A stretch of DNA of 64,000 nucleotides. Origin: Jannaschia faecimaris. GTDB lineage: Bacteria > Pseudomonadota > Alphaproteobacteria > Rhodobacterales > Rhodobacteraceae. The translations under genes were made by a program, and so were the position numbers. Under the pieces are notes generated by a model that saw nothing but the letters and a program-made list of their open reading frames with translations, ran no database searches and was not told the DNA's origin. Shown piece by piece: positions 1 to 7,749 of this stretch. Location: contig NZ_FNPX01000005.1 in NCBI RefSeq assembly GCF_900107415.1, positions 62,001 through 126,000 on the forward strand, in the 5' to 3' direction. The number at the start of each line of letters is the position of its first letter. Position 1 is the first letter of the stretch.

Positions 1-333
1 AAGACGCGCGTGGAATGTCAGGTTGTCGCGCACGCTGAGCGATGGGATCAGGTTGAACTGCTGAAAGATCAGCCCGACCGCGTCCCGCCGCAACGCCGCG
101 CGCGCTCCATCTGACATCTTGGCGATGTCGTGGCCCTCAACCTCGATCGCGCCGGTATCCGGTATATCGAGGCCCGCGACGAGGTGCAGCAGTGTAGATT
201 TGCCCGACCCGCTTTCACCAGTCAGCGCAAGCGTCTGTCCCCTGTTCAATTCAAATGACACGCCACGCAGAACTGGCTGCGGGCCATCGGTTGTCTCAAA
301 AGATTTTTCGACGGCGCGAACAGACAGGAGCAT
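1..333 (-). CDS. ABC transporter ATP-binding protein (N-terminal part, LolD/MacB-like)
   Basis: Reading the minus strand from the ATG at 333 gives 111 residues that run off the window edge. The Walker A motif GESGSGKST lies near residue 39, followed by LLHLVAGLDIPDTG and the Q-loop stretch IFQQFNLIPSLS. The FQQFNLIPSL pattern is typical of the LolD/MacB/FtsE-like subfamily of ATPases that drive lipoprotein or peptide export, but the signature and Walker B parts are outside the window, so the substrate cannot be assigned. The gene lies 91 bases downstream of the Anbu peptidase in the same direction. I see no strong ribosome binding site, so the exact start is uncertain. Confidence 0.85.
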   Translation of the reverse strand, partial: MLLSVRAVEKSFETTDGPQPVLRGVSFELNRGQTLALTGESGSGKSTLLHLVAGLDIPDTGAIEVEGHDIAKMSDGARAALRRDAVGLIFQQFNLIPSLSVRDNLTFHARL

Positions 334-424
334 GGGTGGACGGTAGCGGTCGGCCGGGCGACTTCAACAGACAAAACGCCCCGACCCCGACGGGGTCAAA
401 CCCGTATCGGCTTCCGCGGCAAGA

Positions 425-1162
425 TCAGTTGTCGAGCGTGACGTCCGGCAAGCTGTCGAAGGCGTTGCGCAATGCATCCGACCAGCCATCGGAAACGGCC
501 CGCCAGTCTGCGTCGGTATCCTCGATCCGGCGTGTAAGTCCGAGTTTAAGGCTGTCCGACTCGTAGATCTGAAGATCCAGCGGCGTGCTGACCGACAGGT
601 TGGCCCGAATGGTGGAGTCGAAGCTGACCATCAGCAGCTTCACCGCCTTGGCGAACTCCATGTCCTGATCATAGGCCCGCACAAGGATCGGACGACCGTA
701 CTTGGTTTCTCCAATCTGGAAGAACGGCGTATCGGCCTGCGCCTCGACGAAATTGCCTTCAGGATAGATCATGTAAAGCCGGGACGGCCCGCCCTTGATC
801 TGCCCACCGAAGATCATCGTGGCATTGAAGGTCGAGCCGGCGTTCGGCCCACCGTCACGCTGCTCAGCGATGACGTCCTTGAGGGTCTTGCCGATCAGTC
901 GGGCGGCCTGGAACATCGTTGGCGAACTCAGGATCGTGGGGTCGCGATCCGAGTGGTGCAGGTTGCGCTCATCCAGCAGGCTGACGACGGCCTGTGTCGT
1001 CGCAAGGTTGCCTGCGGTCATCAGCATCATCGTGCGTTCGCCGGGGACTTCCCAAGTGTGCATTTTTCGATAGGTCGAAATGTTGTCGACACCCGCATTC
1101 GTGCGCGTGTCGGACAGGAAGACGAGGCCGCGGTCAAGTTGCAGGCCAACGCAGTAGGTCAT
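425..1162 (-). CDS. Anbu-type proteasome-like peptidase
   Basis: A 245-residue protein of the 20S-proteasome/HslV superfamily, Anbu branch. Removal of Met1 exposes Thr1 in MTYCVGL; Asp17 (LSDTRTNAG) and a Lys at mature position 32 (TYRKMHTW) fit the Thr/Asp/Lys active site of Ntn hydrolases. The central GNLATTQAV and the YMIYPEGNF and DTPFFQIGETKYGRPIL stretches are typical of Anbu. Family members form open-ring or helical assemblies in the cytoplasm; the natural substrate is unknown. Its usual partners (transglutaminase-like, alpha-E and ATP-grasp proteins) lie at 2253-5618 in the same direction but are separated from it here by an opposite-strand transporter gene. Confidence 0.88.
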   Translation of the reverse strand: MTYCVGLQLDRGLVFLSDTRTNAGVDNISTYRKMHTWEVPGERTMMLMTAGNLATTQAVVSLLDERNLHHSDRDPTILSSPTMFQAARLIGKTLKDVIAEQRDGGPNAGSTFNATMIFGGQIKGGPSRLYMIYPEGNFVEAQADTPFFQIGETKYGRPILVRAYDQDMEFAKAVKLLMVSFDSTIRANLSVSTPLDLQIYESDSLKLGLTRRIEDTDADWRAVSDGWSDALRNAFDSLPDVTLDN

Positions 1163-1280
1163 GGGAAAAGTCCGATATCAGGTTGGATCACGCAGGGGAG
1201 CTGGCAACTTACAAACATAAACCTGTAGTACATTACCAATTGGTCGATTTGCGCCAACGTGCACCCCATCGCGGGGAAGA

Positions 1281-1317
1281 TTGTATATATGGTGGCCCTT
1301 GGGTGACACATATACAA
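1281..1317. promoter_or_regulatory. Candidate operator: interrupted inverted repeat upstream of the EamA transporter
   Basis: The octamer TTGTATAT at 1281-1288 is repeated in inverse as ATATACAA at 1310-1317, with 21 bases between. It lies 40 bases before the transporter start at 1358 and 119 bases before the Anbu start on the other strand, in a locally AT-richer stretch of the divergent intergenic region. It could be a regulator site or part of a promoter. Only the symmetry is seen; no regulator gene is adjacent. Confidence 0.3.
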
Positions 1318-1357
1318 GCACCCGATCCCCGAAATACCGCGCCGCCACCACGAGAGA

Positions 1358-2284
1358 ATGCTCATGATTCCATTGCGCACCGATCAACTGGCAACGATGG
1401 TTGTTGTCGCCTCGGGCGGTCTGTGGGGCTTTTACTGGATTCCCGTGCGTGCGCTCACGGATCTGGGTCTGGCCGGGGCTTGGGGGACACTGGCGATCAC
1501 CGGCGGCGCGGTTCTGGTGCTATTGCTCCTGTTGGCACGGCATCGGGCGGCCCTTTGCAACGCGGATCGTGTGGCACTCGGCTATATCGCGCTCGGCGGG
1601 GCGGCCTTTGCGCTGTATTCGATCAGCTTCGTCTACGGGCGCGTTGCAATCGTCATCCTGCTCTATTTCCTGACGCCGGTCTGGAGCGTGCTGATCGGTC
1701 GATATGTGATGGGCTGGCGGACGACACGTCTACGGCTGCTTGCCATCGCTGTCGGGCTGACTGGCCTCGCGGTCATGCTGGGAGCAGACGGCCAGGCCCC
1801 GATTCCACGCGGCTTCGGGGAATGGATTGCCCTCGCCGCCGGGGTACTGTGGTCGGTCGCGACGACGGGCATGCGGGTCAGGTCCGACCTGCCACCCCTG
1901 CCTTCGGCTTTCGTCTTTGCATTGGGGGCTACGGTCGTTGCCGCAATCATGGCCCCGATCCTGGACCCGGTTCCGGTTGATGCGCTGACCGCCGGGGCCT
2001 CGTCGTTGGCGATGGTGGCGTTACCGACGGGCGCGCTATGGTGGGGCCTGTCGACGATCGGCCTGATGTGGGCGGCGGTACGGTTGGACCCAGCACGCGT
2101 TGGCATGTTGCTGATGAGCGAGGTGCTGGTCGGGGCCGCCTCCGCCGCCCTGTTGGCGGGTGAGCATATGGCCCGGCTTGAAATCATCGGCGGAGCGCTG
2201 GTTCTTTTTGCGGGCGTGCTGGAAGTCTGGCCCGATGCCCGAGGCGGCGAAGCTACTGCTGCGCCTGCGCCACCGAAACGCTGA
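1358..2284 (+). CDS. EamA/DMT-family transporter
   Basis: A 308-residue inner-membrane protein with about ten hydrophobic segments arranged as two EamA repeats. The first opens with VVVASGGLWGFYWIPVRAL, and conserved-looking features include YFLTPVWSVLIGRYVMG at the end of repeat one and LLMSEVLVGAASAALLAGE near the end of repeat two. DMT exporters of this class move amino acids, nucleobases or other metabolites; the substrate is not readable from sequence. The start could also be the ATG at 1364. The gene is divergent from Anbu, and its 3' end overlaps the convergent transglutaminase-like gene by 32 bases. It sits inside an otherwise minus-strand Anbu locus, so it probably arrived by insertion. 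Confidence 0.9.
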   Translation: MLMIPLRTDQLATMVVVASGGLWGFYWIPVRALTDLGLAGAWGTLAITGGAVLVLLLLLARHRAALCNADRVALGYIALGGAAFALYSISFVYGRVAIVILLYFLTPVWSVLIGRYVMGWRTTRLRLLAIAVGLTGLAVMLGADGQAPIPRGFGEWIALAAGVLWSVATTGMRVRSDLPPLPSAFVFALGATVVAAIMAPILDPVPVDALTAGASSLAMVALPTGALWWGLSTIGLMWAAVRLDPARVGMLLMSEVLVGAASAALLAGEHMARLEIIGGALVLFAGVLEVWPDARGGEATAAPAPPKR

Positions 2285-3080
2285 CATCCATTGCTTCAAG
2301 CCCGGCACCGCTGCGCACGCCGGAAATCGGTGCCGCGTCGGAATAGTCCAGACCTGTCGCAACACGCACGTACCGTTCATCGGGCGAGATTCCGTTCGAC
2401 ACGTCGAACCCGACCCAGCCCAACCCTTCGATATGGGCTTCGGCCCAGGCGTGGGTGGCATCCTGATCGTCCTGCTCGTTCACCCGCAGATAGCCCGATA
2501 CGTAGCGCGCCGGCACGTCCAGAAGGCGGGCGCAGGTGACGAAGATGTGGGCGTGATCCTGGCAGACACCGATACCCGCCGCGACGGCTTCCTCGGCGGT
2601 CTGGGTGACGTCCATTTCGCCCGTGTCATATCGCACGGTCTCGCGAATTGCGGTAGCCAGTGCGTGCAGCTGATCCAAAGGCGACTCAATATCCCGTAGG
2701 TCGCGTACGAGGCCCAGCGTGCCGCTGCCCCGCCGGGTCAGGTCAGTCGCGCGCAAGAACATCCAGAGCGGCATATACCCCTGCTGCTGACCGATGACGC
2801 CCAACTGATCCGTAACCCTGACGGTGCCCTGCGCGGTGATCGTGATCTCCTGCTGGCCCGCGTTCGCGGAAACGAGTTGGGTCCGATTGTGGTGGCAGTC
2901 GTCAAATTCCAGCTCAACCTGGCCACCGTCGATCTTGGTGGTCCAGTCCAGCACCTGTTGGCCAGATCGGCTCTTGGGCGTCAGACGCAACTGTTGCAGC
3001 GCATAGCTGATCGGCGCAGTCCACCGATAGGTCGTGGAATGGCTGATCTTGAGCGTCGTCGTCTTCGGTGCATCGGTCAT
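2253..3080 (-). CDS. Transglutaminase-like cysteine protease family protein
   Basis: A 275-residue protein with an N-terminal beta-rich domain (residues about 8-90) followed by a papain-like transglutaminase core. The catalytic triad is visible: Cys in GIGVCQDHAH, His in ATHAWAE and Asp in VGFDVSNG. Proteins of this type are regular partners of Anbu, alpha-E and circularly permuted ATP-grasp proteins and have been proposed to act on peptide tags or amide-linked conjugates. Its ATG overlaps the stop of the alpha-E gene (ATGA at 3077-3080), indicating translational coupling. There is no signal peptide, so it is probably cytoplasmic. Confidence 0.9.
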   Translation of the reverse strand: MTDAPKTTTLKISHSTTYRWTAPISYALQQLRLTPKSRSGQQVLDWTTKIDGGQVELEFDDCHHNRTQLVSANAGQQEITITAQGTVRVTDQLGVIGQQQGYMPLWMFLRATDLTRRGSGTLGLVRDLRDIESPLDQLHALATAIRETVRYDTGEMDVTQTAEEAVAAGIGVCQDHAHIFVTCARLLDVPARYVSGYLRVNEQDDQDATHAWAEAHIEGLGWVGFDVSNGISPDERYVRVATGLDYSDAAPISGVRSGAGLEAMDVSVSVAQAQQ

Positions 3081-4018
3081 TGGCTGAACCTGTAATCTCG
3101 TTCGATCTGTGCGGCGAGTTGCGAGTTGCGGCGCAGGAAATCCCGCAAGAACTGGTGAAGACCCGTCTCGAATACGCTTTCTATGGTCGCATGATGAAGG
3201 TCGTTGCAGATCTCGTCAGACAAATCGTGACTGGGCATGCGGATACCGTAGTCCTTCTCCAGGTAGCCCAGATTGTCACCGATCTTGGCGTAGCAGAACG
3301 CAAGGCTCCGCGGCAGCCGACTGTCGAGCATGAGGAACCGCGCAATGTCGGTGGGCCTGCGCGTGCGCCCATGAAGCGTGCGGAAGGCACCTTCGGCAGC
3401 GACCGAGCGCAGGATCATTTCCCATTGGGCGTTATCCAGCGGTGAGCCGACGCCCGCAGCAGACGGCAGCAGCACGTAGTATTTAACATCCAACAGGCGC
3501 GCTGTGGCGTCCGCCCGTTCGATGAATGTGCCAAGGCGGGCAAAGTCATAGACATCGCGGCGAAGCATGGTCCCGTGAAGCGCCCCACGCACGAAAGCGG
3601 AGCGTTGCTTCACGATCCCAAGAACGCGCGGCAGATCCCGCGAGGCCACCTTGCGGCCAAGCTCTTCCTTCAGCGTCATCCAGCATTCGTTCACGGCTTC
3701 CCAGACCTCGCGGGTCAGGCCGGTGCGAACCAGGCGCGCATTTGTCCGGGCGTTTTCGATGCAATTGAGCACGCAGGACGGATTGTCCTTGTCGCGCAGG
3801 ACCCAATTCACCACCTGATCGCCCGTGATATCATCATGGACGGCCATGTAGGCGTCGTAGGCTGATGCAGTCTTGAGCACGCTCGCCCATTCGCCTTCGG
3901 CCCGGTCCGGACGAGTCAACGCGATACGCTGCCCCGTCTCGATCAGCCGCGCAAGGTTTTCGGAACGCTCCAGATAGCGGAACATCCACATCAGGCCACC
4001 TGCGGTCTTGCCGAGCAT
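3077..4018 (-). CDS. Alpha-E domain-containing protein
   Basis: A 313-residue, mainly helical protein of the alpha-E family. The start at 4018 gives MLGKTAGGLMWMFRYLERSE, the family's characteristic N-terminus, with GGAGGA about eight bases upstream; the frame stays open further upstream, but that extension is arginine-rich and unlike the family. Other signature stretches are AYDAYMAVHDDITG and RSAFVRGALHGTMLRRDVY. The biochemical role is unknown; the family almost always occurs with an ATP-grasp amidoligase-like protein and a transglutaminase-like protein, as here. It follows the ATP-grasp gene after a 172-base gap and is coupled to the next gene by a 4-base overlap. Confidence 0.9.
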   Translation of the reverse strand: MLGKTAGGLMWMFRYLERSENLARLIETGQRIALTRPDRAEGEWASVLKTASAYDAYMAVHDDITGDQVVNWVLRDKDNPSCVLNCIENARTNARLVRTGLTREVWEAVNECWMTLKEELGRKVASRDLPRVLGIVKQRSAFVRGALHGTMLRRDVYDFARLGTFIERADATARLLDVKYYVLLPSAAGVGSPLDNAQWEMILRSVAAEGAFRTLHGRTRRPTDIARFLMLDSRLPRSLAFCYAKIGDNLGYLEKDYGIRMPSHDLSDEICNDLHHATIESVFETGLHQFLRDFLRRNSQLAAQIERDYRFSQ

Positions 4019-4190
4019 CAGGAATATCCTCCGGTCAGGGGAATGTGGCCGAGTGCGCCGGGTTCGGCGCGCGAAACAGGCGGAACTGGTGCCATATCCG
4101 CGCGCGCAATCTGCCCGCATGAACAAACTCGGCAAGTCACGTGACGCAAAGCGAATGAATGCTCCCTTTCGGAGCCGATCGATCTCGGCA

Positions 4191-5618
4191 TCAGTCTTCC
4201 TCCAGTACCCAAGTGTCCTTGGTACCTCCGCCCTGTGACGAGTTCACCACAAGGGATCCCTTCTTAAGTGCTACGCGCGTCAGTCCACCGGGTGTAATCT
4301 CGATGCCGTCAGGTGAAACCAGCACAAAGGGGCGCAGGTCCACGTGCCGCGGCGTCAGGCCCGCCTTCGCGAAGATCGGACAGGTCGACAACGACAACGT
4401 GGGCTGCGCGATGTAGTTGCCAGGCCGGGCTTTCAGTTTCTTGCGAAACTCGGCGATGTCCTTCTTGGAGGCCGTCGGACCGATCAGCATCCCATAGCCG
4501 CCCGATCCGTGCACTTCTTTGACGACGACATCTTCCAGGTTGTCGAGCACATAGCCCAGGCTGTCCGGATCGGAACACCGCCATGTCGGCACGTTCTCCA
4601 GCAAGGCCTTCTCGCCCGTGTAGAACTCCACGATTTCCGGCATGTAGCTATAAATCGCCTTGTCATCGCTGACCCCTGTTCCGGGCGCATTGGCGATGGT
4701 AATTCCACCGGCCCGGAAGACATCAAAGATACCGGGCACGCCCAGTTGGCTGTCGGACCGGAAGTTCAGCGGATCGAGGTAGTCATCGTCCACCCGGCGA
4801 TACAACACGTCGATCGTCTTGTAGCCTTGGGTGGTGCGCATCGCGATGCGACCGTCCACGACCCGAAGATCGTGCCCCTCGACAAGTTCGACGCCCATCT
4901 GGTCGGCGAGAAAGCTGTGCTCGTAATATGCGGAGTTGTGGATACCCGGCGTAAGAACCGCGACAACCGGGTCCTGCTCGCACTTGCGCGGCGCGCATGC
5001 GGCGAGGGAGGCGTGGAGGTTCTGCGGATAGCTGCTGACGCGGCGAACCTTGTTTTGCGCGAACAACTCCGGGAACATGTGTAGCATCGTCTCGCGATTT
5101 TCGAGCATGTAGCTCACGCCCGACGGTGTGCGCGCGTTGTCTTCGAGAACGTAGAACTGATCCGGTCCGGTGCGTACAAGATCGACACCGACGATGTGGG
5201 TATAAATGCCTCCGGGCGGCTCCACCCCGATCATCTGCTGCAGAAAGGCGTCGTTGCGGGCGATCATCTCGACCGGAAGAACACCGGCGCGGACGATCTC
5301 CTGCCGATGATAGATGTCATGCAGAAAGGCGTTGAGCGCGCGCACGCGCTGCTCGATGCCCTTGGTGACCTTGGCCCATTCGCGGGCTGCGATGATACGC
5401 GGCACGATGTCGAACGGGATCAATCGCTCCGCCGCTTCGGACTGGCCGTAAACATTGAAGGTGATCCCGGTGAGGCGGAACACGGCCTCGGCTTCGCGGG
5501 CCTTGGCGCGCAGGTGGGCCGGGTCCTCTGAGGAAAACCAGGTCTCGAATGCCTGGTAGGCGTCGCGCACAGACGTATCGGGGCGCAGCATTTCGTCGAA
5601 CGGAGTATCGTTTTTCAT
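4191..5618 (-). CDS. Circularly permuted type 2 ATP-grasp protein
   Basis: A 475-residue protein. The motifs VLEDNARTPSGVSYMLENR (ATP/Mg binding) in the first half, and VVKEVHGSGGYGMLIG and YIAQPTLSLS in the second half, show the permuted ATP-grasp order. Family members are predicted to form amide or peptide bonds with ATP. It is the first gene of the leftward unit with alpha-E and transglutaminase-like proteins, and this set is the known companion of Anbu. The 172 bases between it and alpha-E are longer than usual but I see no terminator there. The cytoplasmic location is inferred from the lack of a signal peptide. Confidence 0.92.
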   Translation of the reverse strand: MKNDTPFDEMLRPDTSVRDAYQAFETWFSSEDPAHLRAKAREAEAVFRLTGITFNVYGQSEAAERLIPFDIVPRIIAAREWAKVTKGIEQRVRALNAFLHDIYHRQEIVRAGVLPVEMIARNDAFLQQMIGVEPPGGIYTHIVGVDLVRTGPDQFYVLEDNARTPSGVSYMLENRETMLHMFPELFAQNKVRRVSSYPQNLHASLAACAPRKCEQDPVVAVLTPGIHNSAYYEHSFLADQMGVELVEGHDLRVVDGRIAMRTTQGYKTIDVLYRRVDDDYLDPLNFRSDSQLGVPGIFDVFRAGGITIANAPGTGVSDDKAIYSYMPEIVEFYTGEKALLENVPTWRCSDPDSLGYVLDNLEDVVVKEVHGSGGYGMLIGPTASKKDIAEFRKKLKARPGNYIAQPTLSLSTCPIFAKAGLTPRHVDLRPFVLVSPDGIEITPGGLTRVALKKGSLVVNSSQGGGTKDTWVLEED

Positions 5619-5970
5619 CCGCCGATCCTGCGGCCTGCTTCAGCAGAACGCAACCAACCAAGCGGGCCGCCCCGTTCAACCAGCCGGCAGCGCGCAAATT
5701 TAGGGCACTTTATAAAATGACGGGCCCCAAACCGGTACACATTGTGAGAGGACGAACCAGCGCATCAACCCGAAGCGAAACGGTGAACGTCAGGCTTCGG
5801 CATGGGCCTGCGGTATCGAGACGGCAGGTCGTCATTCGGCATCCAGGCGTCGTCGCCAGCCCCATTCGCTTTGCCATCGGGACAACGGATGCTAGCTAAA
5901 CCTTAACGCAATGGGGACAGCCCTTCGATCGGCCCCGCCGGGCCAGCCTGCCATCGAATTGGACGTAAAC
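5619..5970. other. Divergent intergenic region between the ATP-grasp gene and tamA
   Basis: About 350 bases without a convincing gene. It must hold the promoters for the leftward ATP-grasp operon and for rightward tamA. An AT-rich patch near 5700-5720 is the likeliest promoter area for the leftward operon, and the stretch just before 5911 is AT-rich on the tamA side. I could not identify clean -35/-10 pairs or an operator. Confidence 0.4.
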
Positions 5971-7749
5971 GTGAGAATGATTACCGCCGCAGGGCTTGCC
6001 CTGTCCATTCTAGTCGGCCCGGTCTGGGCCGCCGAACTGAACATGATCCTGCCGCGCGATGATGGCTTGCGCGACAACCTGCGTGCAGCATCCCTGACCA
6101 AAACCGCCGTCGACGAAGGCGAAACCGAGCGCAGGAACCTCGTGGCCGCGACACAGGCCGATTACCAACGATTGTTGGCCGTACTTTTCGAGGCGGGCTA
6201 TTTCAGCCCCGTCATCACCATCCAAGTCGACGGGGTGGAAGCGGCCTCACTGCCCGCCGTCAGCGCCGCAGCGCCAGTCAACCAGATCGTCATCACGGTC
6301 GAATCCGGACCGCAATTCCTTTTCCGCCGGGCCGAGATCTCACCCGTGGCCCCCGGAACCGAAATACCCGAGGCATTTCGCAGCGGGGCCATCGCAGGCA
6401 CAGCGCCGATCAGGCAGGCGGCAACCGCCGGTGTCGAGGGCTGGCGCGCGGTGGGCCACGCCAAGGCCGATATCGCAAGCCAGCAAATCACGGCAGATCA
6501 TCCCGCGCAGCGGCTCGACGCACGCCTAACCGTCGAACCGGGCCCACGCCTTCAGTATGGTCCGACTTTCGTGGACGGCTCCGAGGACGTCCGCGCCAAT
6601 CACATCCAGCGCATCGCCAACCTGCGCCAAGGGGAGGTTTTTGACCCCGAAGAGGTCCGCGCCTCTGCCCGCAGGCTGCAACGTACCGGGGCATTCAGCA
6701 GCGTCTCCATCACCGAAAGCGAGCAGATCGGCCCGGCGAACACGTTGCCGATGACGGTCCAGGTGGTCGAACGATTGCCACGCCGGATCGGCTTCGGGGC
6801 CGAAGTTTCGACCGACGATGGCCTCTCCACCAGTGCGTTCTGGTTGCACCGAAACTTGACCGGTTATGCCGACAGCCTTCGGATCGAGGGAGAAGTCAGC
6901 GGCGTCGGCGGCAGCTCGGGCGGGGCGGATTACGGCATCAGCTTTGCCTACAACCGGCCCTCCACGTTCAACCCGGAGACCGACCTTTTCGTGAACGGCG
7001 GCATCGAAAGTCTGGATGAGCCGAATTTTAAGACTGACCGCGTGTATGTAGAGGGCGGCGCGCGTCGCATCGTCTCCGAACGGTTTCAGTACTCTTACGG
7101 CGTAGGCTACGAGTATTCGAAGGACACCGACGCTTTCGGCGAGCGTACCTTTTCGACCCTCTCGGTTCCGTTGAAGGCGACGTACGACCGACGCAACGAT
7201 GCGCTTAACCCATCGGACGGGTACTATATCGAAGCTGGCATGCGCCCCTTCGTCGGCTTTCAGGATGCTGGCTCCGGCGTGGCCTTCGACGCCGACCTGC
7301 GCGGCTATCGGGCTTTCGGAAACGATGATCGCACGGTGCTCGCCGCGCGCCTGCAACTCGGCAGCATCGTCGGCCCCGACATCGACGAAGTGCCCTCTCA
7401 TACCCTGTTCTTTTCCGGCGGCGGCGGCAGCGTCAGGGGTCAGGAGTTCCAATCCCTCGGCGTGGCCCTGCCTTCGGGCGAACTGGTGGGCGGGCGTTCC
7501 TTCGTGGGCCTATCGACGGAAATCCGGCAGCAGATCACCCAGAGCATAGGAGTCGTCGGCTTCGTCGATTTTGGTCTGGTCAGCCCGGACAGCACCTTTT
7601 CGGGCGGAGATACCCATTCCGGCGCAGGCCTCGGCGTTCGGTACAATACCGGCATCGGCCCCATCCGCTTCGACATCGGCGTGCCGCTATCGGGTCCGGG
7701 CGACCCGTCTGGCGTGGAAATCTACATCGGCATCGGGCAGGCATTCTGA
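5971..7749 (+). CDS. tamA: TamA-like outer-membrane assembly protein (BamA/TamA family)
   Basis: An Omp85-family protein of 592 residues from the chosen GTG start. That start gives a short basic N-terminus and signal peptide ending near GPVWAAE; the frame is open back to an ATG at 5911, but the extra 20 residues do not look like a signal peptide. Residues about 20-260 hold POTRA-like repeats (for example LLAVLFEAGYFSP and RRLQRTGAFSSVSITE), and the rest is a beta barrel with the lid-loop motif GGGGSVRGQEFQSLG and a C-terminal phenylalanine. With TamB it would help insert or transport envelope components. The stop overlaps the tamB start by one base (TGATG). Confidence 0.9.
   Translation: MRMITAAGLALSILVGPVWAAELNMILPRDDGLRDNLRAASLTKTAVDEGETERRNLVAATQADYQRLLAVLFEAGYFSPVITIQVDGVEAASLPAVSAAAPVNQIVITVESGPQFLFRRAEISPVAPGTEIPEAFRSGAIAGTAPIRQAATAGVEGWRAVGHAKADIASQQITADHPAQRLDARLTVEPGPRLQYGPTFVDGSEDVRANHIQRIANLRQGEVFDPEEVRASARRLQRTGAFSSVSITESEQIGPANTLPMTVQVVERLPRRIGFGAEVSTDDGLSTSAFWLHRNLTGYADSLRIEGEVSGVGGSSGGADYGISFAYNRPSTFNPETDLFVNGGIESLDEPNFKTDRVYVEGGARRIVSERFQYSYGVGYEYSKDTDAFGERTFSTLSVPLKATYDRRNDALNPSDGYYIEAGMRPFVGFQDAGSGVAFDADLRGYRAFGNDDRTVLAARLQLGSIVGPDIDEVPSHTLFFSGGGGSVRGQEFQSLGVALPSGELVGGRSFVGLSTEIRQQITQSIGVVGFVDFGLVSPDSTFSGGDTHSGAGLGVRYNTGIGPIRFDIGVPLSGPGDPSGVEIYIGIGQAF

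Noticed and set aside
994-1980. Long plus-strand open frame over the Anbu start and EamA gene
   Set aside because: The product is arginine-rich and without motifs, while Anbu and EamA frames carry clear family sequence; it is a GC-driven shadow.
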